Origin: Lachnospiraceae bacterium | GTDB lineage: Bacteria > Bacillota > Clostridia > Lachnospirales > Lachnospiraceae | Direction: 5' to 3' | Length of the DNA stretch: 64,000 nucleotides | NCBI GenBank assembly: GCA_024691875.1 | Contig: JAILNG010000054.1 | Span: 20,061 to 84,060, forward strand | Part shown: piece after piece, positions 28,952 to 37,554 of the stretch | How the letters are laid out: each line of letters starts with the position of its first letter | How positions within the stretch are numbered: position 1 is the stretch's first letter | The notes under the pieces: generated by a model | The model's input: only the letters and a program-made list of their open reading frames with translations | Databases searched by the model: none | What the model was told of the DNA's origin: nothing | Translations under genes and position numbers: made by a program

Positions 28952-31900
28952 TTTCTGGGTACCTCTACCATCTGATAGAGTTCAATTTGATCTCCTTCAA
29001 GAAGATCGCTGAACTTTTCAAAAACAAGACCGCATTCGTAACCTGCATTAACTTCCTTAACATCGTCCTTGAAACGCTTAAGGGAAGCAAGATTACCTTC
29101 AAAGATCTGATTTCCGCCACGGGTGATACGAGCCTGGCATCCGCGAACGATCTTACCGTCAAGTACAAAGGAACCTGCGATAGTTCCGACGCCGGAAGCC
29201 TTGAAGGTCTGGCGTACTTCTGCATGAGCGATAACCTGTTCCTCAAATACGGGATCAAGCATACCCTTCATGGCTGATTCGACATCATCGATCGCATCGT
29301 AGATGACGCTGTAATTTCTGAGGTCGATCTTTTCTCTGTCGCAAATGTCCTTAGCTGTATTGTCAGCCTTAACATTAAAGGCAATGATGATGGCATTTGA
29401 AGCGCCTGCAAGTGTAGCATCGGATTCGTTAACAGCACCTACACCGCTGTGAATGATGCGTACAGCAACCTCTTCGTTGGAAAGCTTAAGCAGAGACTGC
29501 TTGATAGCTTCTACGGAACCCTGTACATCTGCCTTAACGATAACATTGAGCTCCTTAATGTTGCCTGCCTGGATCTGTGAGAACAATCCGTCAAGTGAAA
29601 GCTTAGCCTTGGTCTCGGCAATGAGCTTTTCCTTATTCTGAGCAATATATGCGTTACAAATAGCCTTTGCTTCTTTTTCGCTTGCTGTTGCAACAACAAC
29701 TTCTCCCGCATCGGGAACCGAGTTAAGACCAAGTATCTCAACAGGCATAGAAGGAGTTGCCATCTTTACTTTTTCATGTTTATCATTGATAAGTGCACGA
29801 ACCTTACCCATGGAAGAACCGATAACAACATTGTCACCGATCTTAAGTGTTCCCTTCTGAACAAGAACGGTAGCTACAGGTCCACGGCCCTTATCCAGCT
29901 GAGCTTCGACAACAAGTCCGCGAGCCTGACGGTCGGGATTTGCCTTTAATTCAAGCACATCAGCCGTAAGAATGATCATTTCAAGGAGCTGTTCGATACC
30001 TTCATGTGTTTTTGCGGAAACGGGAACAAATGTAGTGCTTCCGCCCCATTCTTCGGAAACAAGACCGTATTCGGTCAGTTCTCTCTTAACTCTTTCGATG
30101 TTTGCGGTGGGCTTATCGATCTTGTTGACAGCAACGATGATCTCAACGCCGGCAGCCTTTGCATGGTTGATCGCTTCAATCGTCTGAGGCATTACACCAT
30201 CATCGGCAGCAACAACAAGTACCGCAATATCGGTTGAATTTGCGCCACGCATACGCATAGCGGTAAATGCTTCATGTCCGGGTGTGTCAAGGAATGTGAT
30301 CTTCTGTCCGTTGATCTCAACCATGTATGCACCGATGTGCTGAGTGATACCGCCTGCTTCTCTCGAAGTAACGTTTGTTGTTCTGATAGCATCCAAAAGG
30401 GATGTTTTACCATGGTCAACATGACCCATTACGCAGACAACGGGAGGACGCTTAACAAGTTTGCTTTCATCCTCTTCATCTTCCTTAAGGAGTTCCGCAA
30501 CCATGTCCACTTTCTCTTCATGTTCTGCGATGATCTCGTATTCAAGTGCTATATTCTCAGCTTCTTCAAAAGTAATATCTGAGTTCAAAGAACAGATCTT
30601 TCCTGCAAGGAAAAGCTTCTTAACGATGTCTCCGCCTTTGATCTTCATCTTGTCGGCAAGTTCCTGAATCGTAAGTACATCAGGGATCGTGATCGTCTTG
30701 ATCGCATCCTCTTCAACCTGAACCTTGACGGGTTCGGGCTTATGGAATGCTCCCGCACGGTTGGGATCCTTGGATTTGCCCTTCTTGCCGCCCTGAAGCT
30801 CATCATAATCCTCAAAGCGCTTATTTGCCTTTTCTCTGTCCTTGCTCTTGTCATTTCTGCGATTGCTCTGCTGCTTTAATGACTCAGCAATTTCAGGAGT
30901 GCTGTTCCTCTTCTTGGGATCTCTGGAGTGAGAAACGGGTCTGGAATCATCCTCGTCCTTTCCGCCTCCGAAGCCGCCCTGAGGTCTTGTGGAAAATCCA
31001 CTGCTTCTGCCGCCTCTGTTATTGTTATTATTGTCTCTCTGAGAACCTGCAGGATTGTTACCGTAGCTTCTCTGATTCTTATTTTCAAAAAGGTTACTGT
31101 GACCGCGATTATTGCCGTCGTATCTGCTGTCAACACGCTGGAAATGATTACGATCCCCTGTACGTTCGCCTGTTCTTGCTCCGTTCTGGCGATCACCGTT
31201 CCTGTTTCCGTCAGGTCTTCTGTCCTGACGATTCTCATTATTGAAAGGTTTTCTTTCACCGTTCTGAGGACGTCTTTCACCCATATTGGCACGATTTACG
31301 CCGTCAGCTCCGGCTCTCTTAATGATGTTGGGACGAACTCTCTCTCCGACAGTCTTGAAAACTTTTTCGGGAGCCGCTTCAGTCTTGGGAGCGTTAACTG
31401 CAGGAGTTTCGGTTTCAGCAGGAGCCGAAGCCTTTTCAGCCTTTTCAGCCTTAACACTCTTTTCGGCCTCTTCTCTGGCTTTCTGAGCCTCTATATTCTT
31501 CTCAATAGCCTCAGCCTCTTTACGAGCCTTTGCTGCAAGTTCATCAGCCTTTGCCGCATCTTCTGCTGCTTTCTTTGCAGCTTCGCGCTTTTCAGCCTCA
31601 TGCTTAGCCTGATTCTCTTTGATCTTTTCTCTCTTTAATGCTTCAATTTCTTCATCGGTTCTGAAGGATCCGTGAATAAGACGATTGTCTCCGTCATCAC
31701 TGGAAATTACAACACCGTTGATAGTTCTGGGGCCGTTTGTTCTGGGGCCTGAAGGACGACGATCTCTCTGGCCTGCATATGCCTGCTTTCTGTCCTGAGG
31801 TCCGTTCAGCATCTGTCTTCTCTGCTGTTGCTGCATCAGCTGCTTTTTCTCTTCGGGGCCGTCAAGCATTCTTCTCTGAGGCTGTCCGTTGCGAGGGCCG

Positions 31901-32220
31901 TCTGCCATCTGCCTTCTCTGCTGTTGCTGCATCAGCTGTTTTTTCTCTTCGGGACCGCTGAGCATCTTTCTGGGCGCAGCCTGTCCTTCTGCAGGTCTTC
32001 TGAGAGGTCTCTGGCCGGCAGGTGCCGCAGGTGCCGCAGGTGCTTTAGACGGTGCTGCCTTTTTCTTACCGAAATGGTCATTAACCATCTTGATCACATC
32101 TTCATCAACGCTGTTCATGTGACTGGCTACTTCCACATTGTGAGCTTTGAGGAAATCTATGATCTCTTTATTTGTTACATTAAGTTCTCCGGATAATTCG
32201 GATATTCTTTTTTTTGCCAT
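28948..32220 (-). CDS. infB: Translation initiation factor IF-2 with a long low-complexity N-terminal extension
   Basis: [34 protein letters not shown]; ~500 aa N/R/G/Q-rich N-terminus. Confidence 0.98.
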   Translation of the reverse strand: MAKKRISELSGELNVTNKEIIDFLKAHNVEVASHMNSVDEDVIKMVNDHFGKKKAAPSKAPAAPAAPAGQRPLRRPAEGQAAPRKMLSGPEEKKQLMQQQQRRQMADGPRNGQPQRRMLDGPEEKKQLMQQQQRRQMLNGPQDRKQAYAGQRDRRPSGPRTNGPRTINGVVISSDDGDNRLIHGSFRTDEEIEALKREKIKENQAKHEAEKREAAKKAAEDAAKADELAAKARKEAEAIEKNIEAQKAREEAEKSVKAEKAEKASAPAETETPAVNAPKTEAAPEKVFKTVGERVRPNIIKRAGADGVNRANMGERRPQNGERKPFNNENRQDRRPDGNRNGDRQNGARTGERTGDRNHFQRVDSRYDGNNRGHSNLFENKNQRSYGNNPAGSQRDNNNNNRGGRSSGFSTRPQGGFGGGKDEDDSRPVSHSRDPKKRNSTPEIAESLKQQSNRRNDKSKDREKANKRFEDYDELQGGKKGKSKDPNRAGAFHKPEPVKVQVEEDAIKTITIPDVLTIQELADKMKIKGGDIVKKLFLAGKICSLNSDITFEEAENIALEYEIIAEHEEKVDMVAELLKEDEEDESKLVKRPPVVCVMGHVDHGKTSLLDAIRTTNVTSREAGGITQHIGAYMVEINGQKITFLDTPGHEAFTAMRMRGANSTDIAVLVVAADDGVMPQTIEAINHAKAAGVEIIVAVNKIDKPTANIERVKRELTEYGLVSEEWGGSTTFVPVSAKTHEGIEQLLEMIILTADVLELKANPDRQARGLVVEAQLDKGRGPVATVLVQKGTLKIGDNVVIGSSMGKVRALINDKHEKVKMATPSMPVEILGLNSVPDAGEVVVATASEKEAKAICNAYIAQNKEKLIAETKAKLSLDGLFSQIQAGNIKELNVIVKADVQGSVEAIKQSLLKLSNEEVAVRIIHSGVGAVNESDATLAGASNAIIIAFNVKADNTAKDICDREKIDLRNYSVIYDAIDDVESAMKGMLDPVFEEQVIAHAEVRQTFKASGVGTIAGSFVLDGKIVRGCQARITRGGNQIFEGNLASLKRFKDDVKEVNAGYECGLVFEKFSDLLEGDQIELYQMVEVPRK

Positions 32221-32223
32221 TAA

Positions 32224-32562
32224 TTAGGACTCCTTCGTGATCTTTTCAAGGGTTAACATCTTATTTTGAAAGCTTTTCGAAAAGCCTTCATCTATGATTG
32301 CAACAGATGAGCGTTCTTCTTTACCTATTGCGTGACCAAGTTCCTCCTTTAAGCCGAAAAATACGATCGGCACGTTGTAAAATGAACATTTATCGTTAAA
32401 CAGTTTCTTCGTGTTATCGGAAGCATCTTCAGCTACGATAACAAGGAAAGCCTTCCCGGTTTTTACGGCTGTTTCTGATTGAAATTCACCGCTCTGAAGT
32501 TTTCCCGCTCTTTGCATAAGTGAAAGAAGCGATAAAAGACTTTTCTTGGATTTATCATCCAT
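32224..32562 (-). CDS. L7Ae-family RNA-binding protein (YlxQ)
   Basis: LLSLMQRAGKLQSGEFQSETAVKTGKAFLVIVAEDASDNTKKLF; nusA-infB interval. Confidence 0.9.
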   Translation of the reverse strand: MDDKSKKSLLSLLSLMQRAGKLQSGEFQSETAVKTGKAFLVIVAEDASDNTKKLFNDKCSFYNVPIVFFGLKEELGHAIGKEERSSVAIIDEGFSKSFQNKMLTLEKITKES

Positions 32563-32825
32563 TATTTTTCCATCTCCTTAACAAGGCTTTCGTAAACATC
32601 ATCCGGAATCGCCGTTGAAAGTGATTTCGCCAGACCTCCGGTTTTTTTTGCCTTTTCAAGGCATGAAACAGAATCGCAGATGTAAGCTCCACGACCGTTG
32701 GCTCTGCCTGTTTTATCGATCTTGATCTCTCCCTCCGGTGTTCTTAATACACGGATCAGTTCTTTTTTTGACTTCACCGCTCCACAGCCGGTGCATTTTC
32801 TCATAGGGATTTTTTTCTCTGCCAT
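32562..32825 (-). CDS. ylxR: YlxR / RnpM family RNA-binding protein
   Basis: IPMRKCTGCGAVKSKKELIRVLRTPEGEIKIDKTGRANGRGAYIC. Confidence 0.93.
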   Translation of the reverse strand: MAEKKIPMRKCTGCGAVKSKKELIRVLRTPEGEIKIDKTGRANGRGAYICDSVSCLEKAKKTGGLAKSLSTAIPDDVYESLVKEMEK

Positions 32826-32826
32826 T

Positions 32827-33963
32827 TTATTCTTCCTCTTCGGGAACCTCTTCTTCGCTTACTTCTATGCCTGCATCCTGAGATTCGGACTTGATGTCGA
32901 TCTTATATCCTGTAAGCTTTGCTGCAAGTCTTGCATTCTGTCCTTCACGACCGATCGCAAGTGAAAGCTGATAATCCGGAACAACAACTCTTGCCTTCTT
33001 TTCATCGGGATCTACAGTTACGGAAACGACCTTTGCGGGACTCAGTGAATTTTCAATGAGAACAGCGGGATCTTCGCTCCAAACGATGATATCGATCTTT
33101 GCTCCATGAAGTTCATCAACAATAGCGTTTACTCTTGTACCGTTAACGCCTACGCATGCACCGACGGGATCAACGTTTGCGTCATTGGAGTATACGGAGA
33201 TCTTTGTTCTCTGGCCCGCTTCACGTGAGATTCCCTTGATCTCAACAATTCCGTCGGCGATTTCGGTAACTTCTTCTTCAAAAAGTCTCTTTACAAGTTC
33301 GGGATGAGTTCTGGAAACCGATACTCTGGGTCCCTTGGGTGAATCCTCAACCTTTGTTACATAAAGCTTAACTCTTTCATTCTTGTAGAATTCCTCACCC
33401 TTGATCTGCTCTGTTACGGGAAGGATAGTCTCGATCTTTCCGAGACTCACGATAATATTGTAATTTCCTCTGTCGGGATCCTGGAAGCACTGGATAACAC
33501 CTGTAACGATGTCGCGCTCTTTCATCGAGTAGCTGGAGAACAGAGCCTTCCTTTCCTCCTCACGGATCTTCTGTACGATGACCTGCTTTGCCTTCTGAGC
33601 AGCTTTTCTTCCGAAATCCTTGGGAGTAACCTCGATATCAACGATATCGCCTGCTTCGTAAGGTGCATTGAAGCGGATCCTTGCAGCTTCTTTCGAAATC
33701 TGCATTGTATCGTCCTCAACTTCATCAACTACCGTCATCTCTTCAAAAACACGGAAAGTTGCTGTAACGGGATCAAAATTGATCTTAATGTTATCTGTCT
33801 GCTTGAATTCATCCTTACAAGCTGTGAGAAGAGATGTTTCAATGGTTTCAAGCATTACTTCCTTTGAAATTCCCTTTTCCTTCTCGATCGCTTCCAATGC
33901 AAGGATCAATTCGTTGTTTTCTGCCGGTGCTGCCTTAGCTGCACTCTTTTTTCTGGCTGCCAT
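32827..33963 (-). CDS. nusA: Transcription termination/antitermination factor NusA
   Basis: S1 plus KH domains (GACVGVNGTRVNAIVDELHGAKIDIIVW, LAIGREGQNARLAAKLTGYKIDI). Confidence 0.97.
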   Translation of the reverse strand: MAARKKSAAKAAPAENNELILALEAIEKEKGISKEVMLETIETSLLTACKDEFKQTDNIKINFDPVTATFRVFEEMTVVDEVEDDTMQISKEAARIRFNAPYEAGDIVDIEVTPKDFGRKAAQKAKQVIVQKIREEERKALFSSYSMKERDIVTGVIQCFQDPDRGNYNIIVSLGKIETILPVTEQIKGEEFYKNERVKLYVTKVEDSPKGPRVSVSRTHPELVKRLFEEEVTEIADGIVEIKGISREAGQRTKISVYSNDANVDPVGACVGVNGTRVNAIVDELHGAKIDIIVWSEDPAVLIENSLSPAKVVSVTVDPDEKKARVVVPDYQLSLAIGREGQNARLAAKLTGYKIDIKSESQDAGIEVSEEEVPEEEE

Positions 33964-33992
33964 TTTAATTTCCTCCTATACGTCTTTTTATT

Positions 33993-34469
33993 TTAGAAAT
34001 GTACCGCAAGATTGATTTTTGCGATATTTGATCTGTCAATAGTGCATATGGTTTCTTTATCTGTCAGCGAAACCGTAATTGTTTTGTCATCAAAGCCCTT
34101 AAGAAAAGCATTGAATTCTTTAACGCCGTCAACAGGCTTAAACAATTTGACTTCAACTTCCTGATCGATGCTTCTCTTAAAATCCTTATCCTTCTTTAAA
34201 ACTCTTCCAAGTCCGGGAGAACTTACTTCAAAAATGTAAGACTCTTCGATGAAATCCTGCTCGTCCAGAATGTCATTCATTCTTCTGCTAACTATCTCGC
34301 ATTCATCCACGGTGATTCCGCCGGGCTTGTCAATGTAGACACGTAAATAATCGGTTCCGGCTTCTTTAACAAATTCCACATCCACGAGCTCAAAATTGAG
34401 TTCCTCGCATATGGGAGCCGCGATCTTTTCTGTCTTTAAAATATAATCGTCTTTTTTTGACATTGGCAT
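33993..34469 (-). CDS. rimP: Ribosome maturation factor RimP
   Basis: ELVDVEFVKEAGTDYLRVYIDKPGGITVDECEIVSR; upstream of nusA. Confidence 0.95.
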   Translation of the reverse strand: MPMSKKDDYILKTEKIAAPICEELNFELVDVEFVKEAGTDYLRVYIDKPGGITVDECEIVSRRMNDILDEQDFIEESYIFEVSSPGLGRVLKKDKDFKRSIDQEVEVKLFKPVDGVKEFNAFLKGFDDKTITVSLTDKETICTIDRSNIAKINLAVHF

Positions 34470-34488
34470 CTCCTATCACACAAAAGCA

Positions 34489-34512
34489 AAGAGTGGATTC
34501 GCATCCACTCTT
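34489..34512 (-). terminator. Rho-independent terminator of alaS
   Basis: AAGAGTGGAT-GCGA-ATCCACTCTT on minus strand followed by TTGCTTTTG. Confidence 0.8.
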
Positions 34513-34596
34513 AACTAGTCATATATCGTATAAATTTATAGCATCAAACCCTTTAATTGTCAAGGGTTTCAGCCAAAAAAGTTACTTTTGAGCCGA

Positions 34597-37245
34597 TCAG
34601 CCCAGCTGATTCTTCATGATCTCCTTAGCTTTTTCAACAGCAGAAGCGATACCTGCGGGGTTCTTTCCGCCTGCCTGGGCCATGTTGGGACGTCCGCCGC
34701 CGCCACCCTGAACGAGGGGCGCAACTTCTTTGATAAGGTTTCCCGAATGAGCTCCCTTCTTAACCGCAGAGTCGGAAGCCATGGATACGAGATTTACCTT
34801 TCCGTCTGTTTCGGAAACAACAATGACGAAAACATCAGAGTATTTTTCCTTAAGACTGTCGCAAAGAGTTCTGAGTCCGTTTGCATCTATGCCCTTTACT
34901 TCAGCAGCTACAACCTTTACACCGCCTGCCTCAAACATATCCTTTTCGATGTCTCCGAGAGAATCGTTGGCTGCCTTGCTCTTTAAGGACTCGTTTTCGG
35001 ATGTGAGAGCCTTGATCTGAGCGAAGAGCTGTTCGATCTTTTCTCCCAGTCTGTCGGGTGTTGTCTTTGCAAGAGAAGCAGCTGAATAAAGCATGTTCTC
35101 AAGGTTGTTAAAGTAAGCCATTACATTGGAACCGGTTACGGCTTCAATTCTTCTTACGCCGGCAGCTATTCCGCTTTCGGAAAGGATCTTGAAGCTTCCG
35201 ATCTCTCCTGTGTAAGAAACGTGAGTACCGCCGCAAAGTTCCTTTGAGAAATCTCCAACGGAAACAACTCTTACTTCCTTGCCGTACTTTTCTCCGAAAA
35301 GAGCCATAGCTCCTGTCTTCTTAGCGTCTTCTATGGACATAACATCGGTTGTAACCTTGATATTGTCTTCAATGGCGCGATTAACGATCTCTTCGGCCTT
35401 AAGAAGTTCTTCTTTTGTAACCGCACGTGAGCAGCTGAAGTCAAATCTTGTTCTTTCGCTGTCCTGATAGGATCCCTGCTGAGCTACCTGATCGCCGAGA
35501 ACGATTTGCAAAGCCTTCTGAAGAAGGTGTGTGGCAGTGTGATTTCTGCAGGTCTTTGCTCTTCTTTCCTTATCAACATTAAGGACTGCCTTGCTGCCCT
35601 TCTTAATGGTGCCTTTTTCAACAAATCCAAAGTGAGCGATCCTGTTACCGGGGATCTTTGTTACTTCCGTTACTCTGAATGTACCGTCGGGTGTGTTGAT
35701 AATACCTGTATCATGAAGCTGACCGCCCATTGTTGCGTAAAAAGGAGTCTTTGCAAATACAAGGCTTCCGTTTTCGCCTTCCTTGAGACAATCTGTAAGC
35801 TTTTCTTCATCTGCAACAGCAACTACAGTCTCTTCGAAGGAAAGTGAATTGTAACCTGCAAATTCGGATACAATGCTGTCATCAAGAGAATCAAAGATTG
35901 AGGAAACAGACTTCTGAGCAAAGCTCTTTCCTTCTCTTGCCTTGTTCTTCTGCTCTTCCATAGCTGTATCAAAGCCTGAGGCATCAACCTTCAGACCTTC
36001 TTCTTCGGCCATCTCTGTTGTAAGCTCAAGAGGGAAACCAAAGGTATCGTAAAGGTAGAAAGCTGTCTTTCCGTCAATGGAATTCTTCTTGTCTTCCTTT
36101 GTTTTGTCAAGGATCTTCTTGAACTCTTTCATTCCGTTTTCAAGAGTGCTTTCAAAACGGGTGATCTCTTTTTCAAATTCATCAAGTATAAAGCTTCTGT
36201 TCTTAACAAGCAAAGGATAACTTTCGGTGTAAACCTCATCGATGTAAACCGAAGCAATGTTTAAAAGATCCTGTTTTGCAAGGCCCAGCTTTCTTCCATG
36301 TCTTACCGCACGACGGATCAGTCTTCTGAGGACATATCCCGCTCCTGCATTGGAAGGTGTCAGCTTTGCTTCATCACCGATCAGCATTACGCTTGTTCTG
36401 GTGTGATCGGCAAGAATTCTCATGGATTTTGAGAATTCATCGTCAGCATCGTATTTCTTTCCTGATTTCTTTTCAATATAAGAAATAGCAGATGCGAAAA
36501 GATCTGTCTTATAAACATCTTTGGTTCCGTTAAGGAATGCAAGGTTTCTTTCAAGTCCCCAGCCTGTATCTACATTCTTTTTAGCGAGAGTCGTGAGTTT
36601 TCCGTCTTTATGCTTTTCATACTGCATGAAAACATCGTTTCCGAGTTCTGTGTACTTACCGCAATGACAACCGGGTCCACAATCGGGTCCGCAATCGGGA
36701 ACATCCGCAACATAGAACATTTCACTGTCGGGTCCGCAAGGGCCGAATTCAAGTCCCCACCAGTTGTCTTCGGCAGGAAGATAATAAATGTTCTCTTTCT
36801 TAAAGCCGGATGCTATTCTGCACTGTGCTCCCTCTTCATCTCTGGGTGCATTCTCATCTCCCGCAAAAACAGTAGCGGCAAGGTGATCGGCATCAAATCC
36901 GAAAACCTGTGTGAGAAGCTCATAGCTCCATTTACATCTGTCTTCCTTAAAATAATCTCCGAGACTCCAGCTTCCCATCATCTCAAAGAATGTAACGTGA
37001 CTCTTATCACCTACGGAATCGATGTCGTTGGTACGTACACAACCCTGAACATTGCAAAGTCTTGTTCCGAGAGGATGCTTTTCTCCGAGGAGATAAGGCA
37101 TAAGAGGCTGCATTCCCGCTACATTAAAAAGAACTCCCGTAGAACCGTCGGAAACAAGTGAAACCGCTCCGCAATTCACATGTCCTCTTTCCTCGTAAAA
37201 TTTTATCCATGCTTTTCTCAATTCATTTGAACTAAACTGTTTCAT
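34597..37245 (-). CDS. alaS: Alanyl-tRNA synthetase
   Basis: MKQFSSNELRKAWIKFYEERGH; CRNHTATHLLQKAL, ELCGGTHVSYTGEIGSF; real start Met at 37245 (ORF track over-extends). Confidence 0.97.
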   Translation of the reverse strand: MKQFSSNELRKAWIKFYEERGHVNCGAVSLVSDGSTGVLFNVAGMQPLMPYLLGEKHPLGTRLCNVQGCVRTNDIDSVGDKSHVTFFEMMGSWSLGDYFKEDRCKWSYELLTQVFGFDADHLAATVFAGDENAPRDEEGAQCRIASGFKKENIYYLPAEDNWWGLEFGPCGPDSEMFYVADVPDCGPDCGPGCHCGKYTELGNDVFMQYEKHKDGKLTTLAKKNVDTGWGLERNLAFLNGTKDVYKTDLFASAISYIEKKSGKKYDADDEFSKSMRILADHTRTSVMLIGDEAKLTPSNAGAGYVLRRLIRRAVRHGRKLGLAKQDLLNIASVYIDEVYTESYPLLVKNRSFILDEFEKEITRFESTLENGMKEFKKILDKTKEDKKNSIDGKTAFYLYDTFGFPLELTTEMAEEEGLKVDASGFDTAMEEQKNKAREGKSFAQKSVSSIFDSLDDSIVSEFAGYNSLSFEETVVAVADEEKLTDCLKEGENGSLVFAKTPFYATMGGQLHDTGIINTPDGTFRVTEVTKIPGNRIAHFGFVEKGTIKKGSKAVLNVDKERRAKTCRNHTATHLLQKALQIVLGDQVAQQGSYQDSERTRFDFSCSRAVTKEELLKAEEIVNRAIEDNIKVTTDVMSIEDAKKTGAMALFGEKYGKEVRVVSVGDFSKELCGGTHVSYTGEIGSFKILSESGIAAGVRRIEAVTGSNVMAYFNNLENMLYSAASLAKTTPDRLGEKIEQLFAQIKALTSENESLKSKAANDSLGDIEKDMFEAGGVKVVAAEVKGIDANGLRTLCDSLKEKYSDVFVIVVSETDGKVNLVSMASDSAVKKGAHSGNLIKEVAPLVQGGGGGRPNMAQAGGKNPAGIASAVEKAKEIMKNQLG

Positions 37246-37287
37246 ATATGACTCTCCTAAAATGATTATCTGCAAAAAACTTTTTAG

Positions 37288-37316
37288 ATTATAGAACAAA
37301 AAAGAATACTTTTCAA
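37288..37316 (-). promoter_or_regulatory. Predicted sigma-A promoter of alaS
   Basis: Minus strand TTGAAA - 17 nt - TATAAT about 43 nt upstream of the start codon. Confidence 0.7.
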
Positions 37317-37343
37317 CCGAATATTCTTTTGAAGATAAAAAAA

Positions 37344-37370
37344 ACAAAGAATCCATGAATGGTTCTTTGT
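37344..37370 (-). terminator. Rho-independent terminator downstream of tRNA-Glu
   Basis: ACAAAGAA-CCA-TTCA-TGG-(A)-TTCTTTGT stem followed by TTTTTTT on minus strand. Confidence 0.8.
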
Positions 37371-37402
37371 CATTTGGGTTGGGCTGTTAAATTAACAGTG
37401 AA

Positions 37403-37474
37403 TAGCCCGTATCGGAATCGAACCGGTGATTTCGCCGTGAGAGGGCGACGTCTTAGCCTCTTGACCAACGAGCC
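37403..37474 (-). tRNA. tRNA-Glu (anticodon CUC)
   Basis: GGCTCGTTGGTCAAGAGGCTAAGACGTCGCCCTCTCACGGCGAAATCACCGGTTCGATTCCGATACGGGCTA; anticodon stem TCGCC/GGCGA with loop CTCTCAC; no encoded CCA. Confidence 0.93.
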
Positions 37475-37485
37475 TTGTGCCATTA

Positions 37486-37514
37486 AATATACACTACGAA
37501 ATGAAAAAAAGCAA
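37486..37514 (-). promoter_or_regulatory. Predicted promoter of tRNA-Glu
   Basis: Minus strand TTGCTT - 17 nt - TATATT directly upstream of the tRNA. Confidence 0.4.
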
Positions 37515-37554
37515 GTATAACTTCAAGCTTTTTTAAGGTAATTTTTCAGAATAT

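Noticed and set aside
30928-31638. 236-aa plus-strand ORF antisense to the infB N-terminus
   Set aside because: Product of the low-complexity composition of infB on the opposite strand; no independent start signals or motifs.
31808-31965. Possible CRISPR-like repeat array in infB
   Set aside because: Only two units, in-frame and coding for Gln/Arg-rich IF-2 sequence; no spacer structure or cas genes.
34597-37356. Extended 919-aa start for alaS
   Set aside because: The first 37 residues span the predicted promoter and leader; conserved AlaRS N-terminus MKQFSSNELRKAWIKFYEERGH begins at 37245.
37507-37536. Candidate terminator after polC
   Set aside because: Stem AAGC-(bulge)-AAGT/ACTTGCTT has a 3-nt bulge and overlaps the predicted tRNA promoter; left uncalled as ambiguous.
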